Shown one piece after another: positions 1-8,697 of a DNA stretch of 64,000 nucleotides. The stretch comes from an uncultured Alteromonadaceae bacterium. GTDB lineage: Bacteria; Pseudomonadota; Gammaproteobacteria; Enterobacterales; Alteromonadaceae. Where the stretch lies: contig CANMXU010000005.1 in the NCBI GenBank assembly GCA_947501935.1, positions 62,001-126,000 of the forward strand, given 5' to 3'. The notes beneath the pieces are model-generated. The model was given only the letters and a program-made list of their open reading frames with translations. It ran no database searches and was not told the DNA's origin. A program made the position numbers and the translations under genes. Numbering within the stretch: position 1 is the stretch's first letter; the number at the start of each line of letters is the position of its first letter.

Positions 1-764
1 ATTAAGCTATGTGACCAGCTCAGCTCAACCGATAAATACACGGGCAAAGCAATAACAAACCAAACATCGCGAGCAGCAAAAAGGCATAACCTCGCCCCAG
101 ATAAATAGTTAAGCTGGGCATGGCTTGAGAAGATACGAGAGAATTTGGGTTTATGTTTTGCTTTACCTAGCTCCGATGTTAATAACCAAATACTCAGTAA
201 AGCAATAATGGCTAATACTGCAGCCATTAATAACATCGAGCTTTGGAAACCAAACAGCGCTAATAACAAACCACCAAGAAAAAAGCCGACTCCCTTTAAA
301 GTATTTTTAGAGCCTGTTAATAGTGCAACCCAGCGAAACAAAGCTGACTTTTGCTCTGCAGGTACTAGCGCTTTAATACTACTTTTGGCGCTCATTTTAT
401 TAAGATCTTTAGCAATTCCTGATAATGCTTGTGCGATCATCACCCAAGCAACCGTTAAATATTGATCATCAAGGGTTAACATTAACAAGGCGGCAACTTG
501 TAAAAACAAACCAATATTCATGGTTTTATTCAAACCAAAACGCGCCCCTAACCAGCCGCCAACTAAATTAGTAACCACGCCAAAAAATTCATAGAATAAA
601 AACAAACTGGCTAATGCTAGCGGTTGATAACCGAGCTGATGAAAATACAGCACCACCAGCATGCGCAAAGCGCCATCAGTTAAAGTAAAAAACCAATAGT
701 TAATGGTAATAATTAAATATTGGCGCACCGCTAATGGCAGTGCGCTTAGGCGGGTTAAGTTCAT
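1..764 (-). CDS. arsJ: ArsJ, organoarsenical efflux MFS transporter (3' end cut by window edge)
   Basis: An open frame on the minus strand starts at ATG 762-764 and runs off the left edge with no stop (254 codons). The protein begins MNLTRLSALPLAVRQYL and continues with hydrophobic membrane segments and an MFS-like loop. Its place just downstream of a GAPDH and an ArsR gene fits ArsJ, the inner-membrane carrier known to export 1-arseno-3-phosphoglycerate. The family call rests on sequence look plus this context. The C-terminal part is missing only because the window ends. Confidence 0.85.
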   Translation of the reverse strand, partial: MNLTRLSALPLAVRQYLIITINYWFFTLTDGALRMLVVLYFHQLGYQPLALASLFLFYEFFGVVTNLVGGWLGARFGLNKTMNIGLFLQVAALLMLTLDDQYLTVAWVMIAQALSGIAKDLNKMSAKSSIKALVPAEQKSALFRWVALLTGSKNTLKGVGFFLGGLLLALFGFQSSMLLMAAVLAIIALLSIWLLTSELGKAKHKPKFSRIFSSHAQLNYLSGARLCLFAARDVWFVIALPVYLSVELSWSHSL

Positions 765-845
765 GTAAAAAGATTCAACTCTTCAAATATAAAAGTACCA
801 GTTACACTGGCTTTCAGCTTGTGACTAAGTACTTGTGGCTTATTA

Positions 846-1859
846 CTAGGTACTTTTATCACTCAAACCAACCATACGCATTAATTCAGCGGTGCGGTTA
901 GCGTAGCCCCACTCATTGTCATACCATAAGTACATTTTTAACTGTGTATCATTGACCACCATGGTTGATAACGCATCAACAATGCATGAACGCGGGTCAG
1001 TTTTATAGTCTACCGACACTAAAGGTTGCTCTTCGTAACCAAGAATACCTTGTAACTCACCTTGAGCAGCTTTACTCATCAGTTCATTAATTTCAGCAAC
1101 AGTAACTTTTTTATTCATTTCAAAAACGCAGTCAGTAATTGAAGCATTCGCTAACGGTACGCGCACCGCATGGCCGTTAAGTTTGCCTTTTAATTCAGGA
1201 AAAATATGGGTAATAGCCGTGGCCGAGCCGGTAGTTGTTGGGATCAAACTTTGTCCACAGGCGCGCGCGCGGCGTAAGTCTTTGTGGGGAGCATCTAATA
1301 TGGTTTGGGTATTGGTAATATCATGAATGGTGGTCATGCTGCCGTGTTTTATGCCGATGCTGTCTTGTAATACTTTTACTACCGGTGCTAAACAGTTAGT
1401 GGTACATGAGGCTGCGGTAACAATCGGGAATTCGTCTTTGTTATATAGGTGATGATTAACCCCCATAACAATATTTAAAATACCGTCTTCTTTTACCGGT
1501 GCAGTAACAACAACGCGTTTAATGCCTTGGTCAAGATAAGCTTGTAATTTCTTGGTTGACTTCATCACCCCAGAAGCTTCTACAACCACATCGCAGCCTG
1601 TCCAATCAGTTTCTGCAATAGTATTATTGGCTGTTACTTTTAATTGCTGATCGCCAATAATCATAGTGTTATTTTCTGCACGCGCTTGATGCTGCCAACG
1701 GCCATGCACCGAGTCAAAATTAATTAAATGCGCTAAGGTTTTGGCATCACCTTTAGGGTCATTAATTTGTACAAATTCAACTTCAGGCCATTGCCAAGCT
1801 GCGCGCATTACTAAACGCCCCATTCGGCCAAAGCCATTTATACCTACTTTAATTGTCAT
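846..1859 (-). CDS. ArsJ-associated glyceraldehyde-3-phosphate dehydrogenase
   Basis: This is a 337-aa GAPDH. It has the N-terminal Rossmann start [13 protein letters not shown], the catalytic-cysteine motif SCTTNCLAP near residue 152 and the C-terminal [10 protein letters not shown] signature. A good ribosome site (AAGGA) precedes ATG 1859. It lies between arsR and arsJ on the same strand with short gaps, so it is very probably the arsenate-resistance paralogue rather than the glycolytic enzyme. In that role GAPDH uses arsenate in place of phosphate to make 1-arseno-3-phosphoglycerate, which ArsJ exports. A housekeeping role cannot be ruled out from sequence alone. Confidence 0.93.
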   Translation of the reverse strand: MTIKVGINGFGRMGRLVMRAAWQWPEVEFVQINDPKGDAKTLAHLINFDSVHGRWQHQARAENNTMIIGDQQLKVTANNTIAETDWTGCDVVVEASGVMKSTKKLQAYLDQGIKRVVVTAPVKEDGILNIVMGVNHHLYNKDEFPIVTAASCTTNCLAPVVKVLQDSIGIKHGSMTTIHDITNTQTILDAPHKDLRRARACGQSLIPTTTGSATAITHIFPELKGKLNGHAVRVPLANASITDCVFEMNKKVTVAEINELMSKAAQGELQGILGYEEQPLVSVDYKTDPRSCIVDALSTMVVNDTQLKMYLWYDNEWGYANRTAELMRMVGLSDKST

Positions 1860-1907
1860 GCTATTTCCTTAAATATTATCTTTAACATCAGCCAAACTTG
1901 AGCTTAT

Positions 1908-2261
1908 TTAACAACACTGTTGCTGTCGCTCTGGTCTATTGCCTAATAACGATAATTTTTGTTGTTCGTTGTCTATATACGCTTTATTTTGTTGGTAACA
2001 CTGGGCAATAGTATTTTTTTGCCAGTCAGGTAAATCATTAGCTAGTGAATAAAAAACCCACTTACCCATTCGCTTGCCATTAAGTAAGCCAAAGTTTTTA
2101 AGTTGGGCTAAATGGCGGGATATTTTCGGCTGAGAAAGTTCAAGCGCATTCGTTAATTCACATACGCAGATTTCTTTTTCAACATAAGCCAAAAGCATAA
2201 TTTTCAGGCGAGTATCGTCAGCTAAATTTTTAAAAAATTGACTAGGAGTCACAAACATCAC
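1908..2261 (-). CDS. arsR: ArsR-family arsenic-responsive repressor
   Basis: A winged-helix repressor of about 117 aa. It carries the metalloid-binding ICVCEL motif before the recognition helix (LSQPKISRHLAQL) and ends in a Cys-Cys pair that may add ligands. Two starts are possible: GTG at 2261 or ATG at 2258; the family N-terminus (SQFFKNLADDTRLKI) fits either. It heads the arsR-GAPDH-arsJ operon. A palindromic operator begins 3 bp upstream of the GTG, so the protein most likely represses its own operon and releases DNA on binding arsenite. Confidence 0.92.
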   Translation of the reverse strand: MMFVTPSQFFKNLADDTRLKIMLLAYVEKEICVCELTNALELSQPKISRHLAQLKNFGLLNGKRMGKWVFYSLANDLPDWQKNTIAQCYQQNKAYIDNEQQKLSLLGNRPERQQQCC

Positions 2262-2263
2262 TC

Positions 2264-2313
2264 ATCACATATGATTTTCCATATATGATAAATTGATGAA
2301 ATATAGAATGCAA
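2264..2313 (-). promoter_or_regulatory. arsR promoter with overlapping palindromic operator
   Basis: On the minus strand a -35 box TTGCAT (2308-2313) is followed after exactly 17 bp by a -10 box TATCAT (2285-2290). The -10 box lies within an inverted repeat with 10-bp arms, ATCATATATG (2280-2289) and CATATGTGAT (2264-2273), one mismatch and a 6-bp spacer. This is the layout of a repressor that blocks RNA polymerase. The transcript leader would be very short. Assignment to ArsR is inferred from position. Confidence 0.75.
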
Positions 2314-2364
2314 TCCTAGATATTTGCCCATTAACAAATTGAACGATACATAGACTAAAAATTT

Positions 2365-3612
2365 CTAGACTGAACTAGGTTGAGTTGGCGCCATATTAGG
2401 CATACGCAATGTGCGTAAATAGCAGGTAAGAAACAATAAACTACTAGTAGTTAGAATAAAGCAGCCAATGGTAATAGAGCTAATACCTAAGCCAACTTGA
2501 TCAGTAAGTACTCCAGCCGCAATTAAGGTGAATACTCCAATAAAATTTTGGCAAGCTTCTTTAAATGAAATTAAAGTACCGCGTTGTCTTGAACGAAAGT
2601 GTTTATGCCAATAGTCACTAAGAAAAATAGTTTTAACCGCAGTTAACATATAAATAATAAAAACAAAGATTATCGTCCATAAGCCGTCAAACAAGCCAAA
2701 ACCAATAAAAGCCACGCTAGCAATCATGGCAAAAACAAACAATATATTGCGTTCACCAAAAGTGCCAAATAAATGATGAGCGTACCAACTAACTAAGCTA
2801 CTTAATAATAAACCTATCGCAACAACAACCCCTAAGAAAGCAGCATTAGGTAACAATTCATCAAGCATAGGGGCACGCAAAATAGTGGTATGCGCGCGAA
2901 TAGTGGTAGTGAATAAGCCCATTAAAACAATCATCCAGGCAATTTCTTTGTTAGCCTTTAAACAACAATAACTTCTTAACATTAACTGTTTAAATTGCTT
3001 GGCAAGTGTTCTTGAGTTTTGATTACTCTTTGCAGACGAAGTTACGCTAACGGTTTCCTTCATCGTTAGGCTGTAAAAAGCTAAAGTTAAATAAAGTGTG
3101 CCAAAAACATAAAAGATCATCGCTTGATCTAAACTATATAAATAGCCGCCTAAAACCCCCGCACACGCTGCAGTTATTTTAAATAGCGCGGTACTTTGCC
3201 CAAGAATTTTTTGAAATTCCCCTTCACGCTTTAGTTTTTTTAATGAGTCGTAAAGCAAGGCATCGTCAGCGCCCGACTCTAAGCTAATACCAATACCACC
3301 AATAAGCGCAGCTAATACAAATACCGACACCGTATAACCAGAGCCAATCAGAAAAAACTCGCCCGCCATAAGCAAACAACCTAAAGCCATGCTTTTTTTA
3401 CGGCCGATAAGATCAGCAAAGGCGCCTGATGGCACTTCAAAAAAAACTAATACCGCCAACGAGACGGTTTCAATTAAGCTGAGTTGGCTAAATGAGATAC
3501 CTTGAGCAAGGTAAAATAAGTAACATAACGGCCCCGCCGCAGTAAAACCAGATACAGCAACATAGATTTGATATTTACGAATATTCTTTTGATAAGCGTC
3601 ATTGCTTTCCAT
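2365..3612 (-). CDS. MFS transporter, substrate unknown
   Basis: A 415-aa multi-spanning membrane protein with the MFS signature between helices 2 and 3 (GAFADLIGRKKSMALG, residues about 63-78) and around twelve hydrophobic stretches. The long loop near residues 190-215 is basic and serine-rich, as in the central loop of MFS carriers. It is on the same strand as the ars operon, but the ars promoter lies between them, so it is probably a separate unit. Nothing in the sequence identifies the substrate. Confidence 0.85.
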   Translation of the reverse strand: MESNDAYQKNIRKYQIYVAVSGFTAAGPLCYLFYLAQGISFSQLSLIETVSLAVLVFFEVPSGAFADLIGRKKSMALGCLLMAGEFFLIGSGYTVSVFVLAALIGGIGISLESGADDALLYDSLKKLKREGEFQKILGQSTALFKITAACAGVLGGYLYSLDQAMIFYVFGTLYLTLAFYSLTMKETVSVTSSAKSNQNSRTLAKQFKQLMLRSYCCLKANKEIAWMIVLMGLFTTTIRAHTTILRAPMLDELLPNAAFLGVVVAIGLLLSSLVSWYAHHLFGTFGERNILFVFAMIASVAFIGFGLFDGLWTIIFVFIIYMLTAVKTIFLSDYWHKHFRSRQRGTLISFKEACQNFIGVFTLIAAGVLTDQVGLGISSITIGCFILTTSSLLFLTCYLRTLRMPNMAPTQPSSV

Positions 3613-3750
3613 TAGCCCTAAACCTATACGGTAAGGTACTGCAAATTCCTTTTAAATGGTGTTAAAAGCATAGTGCTAAAATTGCATTTTCGCGAGTTCA
3701 GTAATGAAAAATAATGCTTTGCTTAGGGGTAACAAACAGGAAAATTAAAA

Positions 3751-3778
3751 ATGCCAGCAAGTAGCAACTTACTGGCAA
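3751..3778 (-). terminator. Intrinsic terminator of the SYLF lipoprotein gene
   Basis: Inverted repeat with arms 3753-3762 and 3767-3776 (GCCAGCAAGT against ACTTACTGGC, one mismatch) and a 4-nt loop. Read leftward it is followed by TTTTT. It lies about 30 bp past the stop of the leftward lipoprotein gene. Confidence 0.7.
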
Positions 3779-3808
3779 AAGATAAAGAGCTAGGTAGTAG
3801 TTAAAAAA

Positions 3809-4363
3809 CTAATTAAGTTGCTCTTTCTTCCAATACTTAGTGCCCTTTAAGGTTGCTTGAATTGCTAGGCCTGAGTCTGTCATTTGATAAATAGTAATAT
3901 CGCCCACCGTAGCGCTACCACTATATTCACCACCTTTATCTGAAGCTTTAGCTGCAGCGTCAGCTTCGGCGCCAAAGGTCCATCCTTGCTCAACAAAATT
4001 AGTAAAGGCTTTCGCGGTTTTAAAAATAAATACCGTGCGGTAATCTTTAACACCAACGCCTAAACCAAGTCCCCCTTCGCCCATATTCATATAAGTATTT
4101 TTGCCATTGCGATTATTATGCGCCACACCATAACCACCGCCAACGGCTGCAAAAATCACATTAACTTGTGCATTACTAAATATGGCATAACCAGGTGCCT
4201 GCTTCAGCTCTTTCTCTGCATAAGGGTATTGCTTATAAAATTGTACAAGTACTTGGTTGTGCATCTTCATTATTTCAGCTCTTTGCTCAGCAATGCTATT
4301 TCCACCAGAGCTTGCACAACCCAATGTAAGTAGAATAGCGCACAAAATAATTATTTTTTTCAT
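3809..4363 (-). CDS. SYLF/YSH-domain lipoprotein
   Basis: A 184-aa protein with a lipoprotein signal peptide ending in the lipobox LGCA (Cys 16). The rest is a SYLF (YSH) domain: a glycine-rich block (AAVGGGYGVAHN, then GEGGLGLGVGVKDYRTVFIF) and a conserved end (SGLAIQATLKGTKYW). SYLF proteins bind phosphoinositides in eukaryotes; the bacterial role is not established. An AAGGA ribosome site precedes ATG 4363. It is divergent from the PhoD-like gene, and the 11-bp-phased TAAC array lies about 135-250 bp upstream of its start. Confidence 0.88.
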   Translation of the reverse strand: MKKIIILCAILLTLGCASSGGNSIAEQRAEIMKMHNQVLVQFYKQYPYAEKELKQAPGYAIFSNAQVNVIFAAVGGGYGVAHNNRNGKNTYMNMGEGGLGLGVGVKDYRTVFIFKTAKAFTNFVEQGWTFGAEADAAAKASDKGGEYSGSATVGDITIYQMTDSGLAIQATLKGTKYWKKEQLN

Positions 4364-4934
4364 CAGTTATTCCTTAATCTAGTCAAGTTCACTTTAAAAT
4401 TGCTTAAGCAAATGTTGATATTGTCTTAAGAATAGCTTCATTAATTGTTACTGCCACTGCTTGAAAAACTTAACCTACCGCAAAGGTATTTTCCCGCTAA
4501 TATTTTTATAACCTTCAGATAACGAATTAATAACTACTTTTTAACCACTCAATAACTAACTGATAACCATTCAATAACCCATACATAACTAATTTTTAAC
4601 CTGTATTAACAAGTATTTATCAACTGTACTAAGACGTACATTAAGTTGCAGCATTCCAAAGCATCAACTTATCCACCAGTGAAAAACATGAAAGTTTTAA
4701 ATATCATGTGCTTATAGCAAGCACTTTGTAAAATACTCAATTACATATAGAAACAATTAATACACAAACTCACCTTGTAAATAAGTAATTTAAGCATAAA
4801 CTTATTACAACGATATTGATTAGCAGCTTTAACTAAGCGAATCTCGATATGCACTTTAAAATATCCAATCAATACCAGTTAACATCATAAAATTGATAAC
4901 CAGATACATTTATTTATTTATTAGGACTTATGCA
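4364..4934. other. 571-bp divergent intergenic region
   Basis: No gene is supported here. It holds the phased TAAC array (4498-4610) and a small hairpin GTGCTT-N5-AAGCAC near 4709-4725, in otherwise AT-rich DNA. No classical Pho box (paired CTGTCAT) was seen although a PhoD-like gene follows. Promoters for both divergent genes must lie here, but no convincing -35/-10 pair stands out. Confidence 0.7.
4498..4610. promoter_or_regulatory. Array of 11-bp-phased TAAC motifs
   Basis: TAAC occurs at 4509, 4520, 4531, 4542, 4553, 4564, 4575, 4586 and 4597: nine copies with exactly 11 bp from one to the next. A TAAT at 4498 extends the phase on the left, and a TAAC at 4607 follows at 10 bp. The local consensus is WTAACY, with variable 5-bp spacers. 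Response regulators of the OmpR/PhoB family bind direct repeats with an 11-bp period, so this may be a multi-site array for such a protein. That is inference; a diverged minisatellite is the alternative. Confidence 0.6.
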
Positions 4935-6602
4935 ATGAAAAAAGAAATTCCTACTGCTGAAAATGACGCTGTTGGTTTAAATAGACGTTCACTTTTAAAA
5001 ATGGCTGGCGCAGCTGCAGGTAGTGCTTTAATTACTAGTGGCGTAGCACCTAGTGTGTTAGCAAAAACTCATGAAGATAACTGGAATGAAGGCGAAGTTG
5101 CCCACATTATTCCTGGTGCAAACCATGATCGTTTCTTGATCAAAACTTCTTTCAAAACTAAAAGAAACAAAGCACCACAAATTAACATCGATGGTCGTAA
5201 CATTATCGGTCACCAAACAGACCCAGTTGGCAGATTTTGGCAATTTGATATCACAAATTTAAAACCTGATACTAACTACATTTTACAATTAAGTGAAATT
5301 GGTGGTTCAGCACTTTGTGACCCATGGCCTTTAAAAACATTCCCTGCACCGGGCACTATGCCTAAAAGTTTAAGAATCTTTGCTTATACTTGTGCTGGTG
5401 GTGACGACAACATGGATCCTATTCCAGGCAAAACAAGTTACCTTGATATGCCTACTCGTCGTAAGTTACTTGCTAAAGGTATGTCTTTTGATCCTGATGT
5501 TGTTATTGCTAACGGCGATCACATTTACTGGGATTTAGAAACTTTCCTTAACAAGTCATTCGCTAAAGATTATTTAATCAATGAATTCTGGCCTAAATAC
5601 GGCAACCCTATTGATTACTCTCGTCCTATGCTTGACCCAGTTAACGCTGAAACGTTCTTAAACATTTGTGATTACCAAATTGCGGGTCTTTATCAAACAA
5701 CATTACGTTCAACGCCTTCATACTTCATCACTGATGATCATGATTACTTTGAAAATGATGAATACGATAATACTTTAGCGACTATGCCACCTGATGACTA
5801 CGGTCTTAAAGCTGCTATTCAAACTCAACAGCTTTACTACCCAGAATTCTTACCAGATGCAAACCGTCCAGACTTCTTACAAGGTGGCAATATTGCTGGT
5901 CATCCTCCAGGAGTTAACACTGTATTCGGTACAATGCGTTACGGTGACTTAATGGAAGCTGTACTTTATGACTGTCGTCGTTTTGCTAACTACAAAGGTA
6001 ACAGCGCAACATTAGTACCACAGTGGACTGAGCAATGGTTAATCGACCGTACTAAAGCTGAAGATACTCGTCACTTTATGCATTGTCCTTCATTACCATT
6101 TGTTTATTCATCAGGTAAATTAGGTGATTGGTACCCAGATTACCTAGATGCTAAAGCTAATAAACTGGTAACACATATTGCTAAGCCAGGTTGGCAAGCA
6201 GGTTGGTTTGGCCAACATCAGCGTATTATCGAAGCTATTTCATCACAAAAACAACGTGTGCCTTTAGTTGTACAAGGTGACTTCCACGCAAGTGCTGCTA
6301 GTTCAGTACATCGTAGTGGTGAGCTTGACCTTTCAGCTAACCCAGTAAACGTTGTATTAAGTGGCACTTTAGGTACTGGTGATTTACCATTCCCATCAAG
6401 CTACCGTAGTATTGAAAGTAAGCCTTCAGCAATGATTGGCGCTACTGAAGCTTTAAAAGCTACAGAGAAAAATGGTTTTACTATCATTGATGTAACTCCT
6501 GAAAAAATGACATTATCTTTGTACACTTGGCGTCCGCCTCAATCTCCAGATGAGATTGATACCATGAAGCCAACTACAGTTCTTGAGTTTCCACGCACTT
6601 AA
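4935..6602 (+). CDS. PhoD-like metallophosphatase, Tat-exported
   Basis: A 555-aa protein with a twin-arginine signal (NRRSLLKMAG, then a hydrophobic stretch ending near SVLAKT). It has the metal-binding motifs of the PhoD/alkaline phosphatase D superfamily: FAYTCAGGDD, ANGDHIYWDLE, TDDHDYFEND and VVQGDFHASAAS. These coordinate a binuclear metal site for phosphomono- or diester hydrolysis in the periplasm. The start at 4935 is chosen because AGGA lies 8 bp upstream and the Tat signal follows directly; an upstream ATG at 4893 would add 14 unlikely residues. The true substrate is unknown. Confidence 0.88.
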   Translation: MKKEIPTAENDAVGLNRRSLLKMAGAAAGSALITSGVAPSVLAKTHEDNWNEGEVAHIIPGANHDRFLIKTSFKTKRNKAPQINIDGRNIIGHQTDPVGRFWQFDITNLKPDTNYILQLSEIGGSALCDPWPLKTFPAPGTMPKSLRIFAYTCAGGDDNMDPIPGKTSYLDMPTRRKLLAKGMSFDPDVVIANGDHIYWDLETFLNKSFAKDYLINEFWPKYGNPIDYSRPMLDPVNAETFLNICDYQIAGLYQTTLRSTPSYFITDDHDYFENDEYDNTLATMPPDDYGLKAAIQTQQLYYPEFLPDANRPDFLQGGNIAGHPPGVNTVFGTMRYGDLMEAVLYDCRRFANYKGNSATLVPQWTEQWLIDRTKAEDTRHFMHCPSLPFVYSSGKLGDWYPDYLDAKANKLVTHIAKPGWQAGWFGQHQRIIEAISSQKQRVPLVVQGDFHASAASSVHRSGELDLSANPVNVVLSGTLGTGDLPFPSSYRSIESKPSAMIGATEALKATEKNGFTIIDVTPEKMTLSLYTWRPPQSPDEIDTMKPTTVLEFPRT

Positions 6603-6614
6603 TCAAGAACTTTA

Positions 6615-6655
6615 CTTTAAGAATAATTAGTCTTCGGGTTTAATTATTCTTAAAG
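6615..6655 (+). other. Perfect 15-bp inverted repeat after the phosphatase gene
   Basis: Arms 6615-6629 and 6641-6655 are exact reverse complements, with an 11-nt loop carrying CTTCGG. There is no T-run after it, so it is more likely an mRNA 3'-end stabiliser or processing hairpin upstream of the true terminator. Confidence 0.6.
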
Positions 6656-6668
6656 ACATTGAGTTAAT

Positions 6669-6709
6669 AAAAAAGCCTAAACAAAATTAATTGTTTAGGC
6701 TTTTTTTTT
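6669..6709. terminator. Bidirectional intrinsic terminator
   Basis: GCCTAAACAA (6675-6684) pairs with TTGTTTAGGC (6691-6700) across a 6-nt loop. It is flanked by an A-run on the left and nine T on the right, so it can stop transcription both from the phosphatase gene and from the opposing parE operon. Confidence 0.85.
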
Positions 6710-6754
6710 AATGCTTTTTTAAGTTAGATAATGAAGTGGTTTAACGGAAATGGA

Positions 6755-8641
6755 TTAAATTTCCGCCATATTGCCTTTTTCTTGCAACCACACCTTTCTA
6801 TCGCCACTGCGTTTTTTCGATAACAGCATATCCATAAGCTCCATCGTTTCAGAGTGTTCATCAACAGTAAGCTGTACTAAACGACGAGTATTTGGGTCCA
6901 TGGTGGTTTCACGCAATTGTAGTGGGTTCATTTCCCCCAAACCTTTAAAGCGTTGTACATTCACTTTACCGCGCTTTTTCTCTGCTTCTATGCGATCGAG
7001 AATACCGTCTTTTTCCGCTTCATCAAGGGCATAGAAAACTTCTTTGCCAATATCAATACGATAAAGTGGTGGCATAGCAACATAGACATGACCCGCTTTT
7101 ACTAAGGGTAAAAAATGTTGAGTAAATAAAGCACATAACAAGGTGGCAATATGCAAACCATCAGAGTCGGCATCGGCTAGAATACAAATTTTACCGTAAC
7201 GTAATTCTGATAAATCGGCTGTATCAGGGTCTATACCCAAAGCTACCGAAATATCATGTACTTCTTGTGAAGCCAAAATTTGTCCAGACTCCACTTCCCA
7301 AGTATTTAATATTTTACCTCGCAGTGGCATGATTGCCTGAAATTCACGGTCTCGTGCTTGTTTCGCACTACCGCCAGCAGAGTCACCTTCTACTAAAAAG
7401 AGCTCTGTACGAGAAAGGTCTTGGCTACCACAATCGGTTAGTTTACCCGGTAAAGCAGGGCCTTGAGTAATTTTTTTACGTATGATTTTTTTACTGGCAC
7501 GTAAACGACGTTGCGCATTTGAAATACAAAAATCGGCAAGCGCTTCGGCTATTTCAGTATGTTCGTTTAGCCATAAACTGAATGAGTCTTTCACAACACC
7601 AGTAACAAACGCAGCGCATTGGCGCGAAGATAACCGCTCTTTAGTTTGACCTGCAAATTGTGGGTCTTGCATTTTCACTGATAAAATATAAGAGCATTTG
7701 TCCCAAATATCATCAGGGGTTAATTTAACACCACGAGGAATTAAGTTACGAAATTCACAAAATTCCCGCATCGACTCCAACAAGCCTTGGCGTAAACCAT
7801 TAACATGGGTACCACCTTGCACGGTAGGAATAAGGTTAACATAACTTTCGCCAACACCTTCACCACCTTCAGGTAACCAAGTTACCGCCCAATCTGCCGC
7901 TTCATGCTGAGATGAAAAAGTGCCAACAAAAGGCTCTTCTGGCAAACTAACATAGCTTTTCACTGACTCTTTTAGATAGTCAACTAAACCGTCTTCATAA
8001 CACCATTGGTATTTTTTATCTTCATTTTTATCATGAAACTTTATCGTTAAACCTGGACATAATACGGCTTTGGCTTTTAATAAATGAACTAAACGCCGCG
8101 CTGAAAAATTAGCTGAGTCAAAATAGCTAGCATCAGGCCAAAACTTCACTCTAGTACCCGTATTACGACGCCCTACTGTGCCAGTTTCTCTAAGCTCTTC
8201 AACTTTATGGCCATTTTCAAAGGCCATTTCTAATACTTTACTGTTACGTCTAACCGCAACATCAACACGGGTTGATAACGCGTTAACTACGGAAATACCC
8301 ACACCATGCAAACCACCAGAGAACTGATAATTTTTGTTAGAGAATTTACCGCCAGCATGTAATTTACAGAAAATAAGCTCAACACCTGACACCCCTTCCT
8401 CAGGGTGAATGTCGGTTGGCATACCACGACCATCATCAATAACTTCTAATGATTGGTCTTTATCTAAAATTACGGTGATATTTTGGGCATGGCCAGCAAG
8501 CGCTTCATCAACCGAGTTGTCGATAACCTCTTGACCTAAATGATTAGGACGGCTGGTATCGGTATACATACCTGGACGATGTCGTACGGGATCTAAACCA
8601 CTAAGTACTTCAATGGAGGCGGAATTATATTGTTCAGTCAT
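6755..8641 (-). CDS. parE: DNA topoisomerase IV subunit B
   Basis: A 628-aa type II topoisomerase ATPase subunit, close to Escherichia coli ParE over its whole length. The GHKL ATPase motifs are present (VIDNSVDEALAGHA near residue 40; the glycine-rich GGLHGVGISVVNAL near 108-121). So are the Toprim motifs (LVEGDSAGGSAKQARDRE and ADADSDGLHIATLL). With ParC, encoded elsewhere, it unlinks daughter chromosomes. It is the last gene of a leftward run nudF-yqiB-cpdA-yqiA-parE, a conserved gammaproteobacterial order. Confidence 0.98.
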   Translation of the reverse strand: MTEQYNSASIEVLSGLDPVRHRPGMYTDTSRPNHLGQEVIDNSVDEALAGHAQNITVILDKDQSLEVIDDGRGMPTDIHPEEGVSGVELIFCKLHAGGKFSNKNYQFSGGLHGVGISVVNALSTRVDVAVRRNSKVLEMAFENGHKVEELRETGTVGRRNTGTRVKFWPDASYFDSANFSARRLVHLLKAKAVLCPGLTIKFHDKNEDKKYQWCYEDGLVDYLKESVKSYVSLPEEPFVGTFSSQHEAADWAVTWLPEGGEGVGESYVNLIPTVQGGTHVNGLRQGLLESMREFCEFRNLIPRGVKLTPDDIWDKCSYILSVKMQDPQFAGQTKERLSSRQCAAFVTGVVKDSFSLWLNEHTEIAEALADFCISNAQRRLRASKKIIRKKITQGPALPGKLTDCGSQDLSRTELFLVEGDSAGGSAKQARDREFQAIMPLRGKILNTWEVESGQILASQEVHDISVALGIDPDTADLSELRYGKICILADADSDGLHIATLLCALFTQHFLPLVKAGHVYVAMPPLYRIDIGKEVFYALDEAEKDGILDRIEAEKKRGKVNVQRFKGLGEMNPLQLRETTMDPNTRRLVQLTVDEHSETMELMDMLLSKKRSGDRKVWLQEKGNMAEI

Positions 8642-8697
8642 TTAAATATCTGATTTGTTATTATGCTGGTTAAAAGTAATAGCTTTCATTAGCTAGG

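Noticed and set aside
145..465. A 106-codon plus-strand frame
   Set aside because: It lies opposite arsJ, whose minus-strand frame has clear membrane segments and family context.
846..1859. Housekeeping glycolytic gapA
   Set aside because: Its place between arsR and arsJ points to the arsenate-specific GAPDH paralogue.
4364..4934. Classical Pho box before the PhoD-like gene
   Set aside because: No paired CTGTCAT-type sites were found; the TAAC array has the right period but a different motif.
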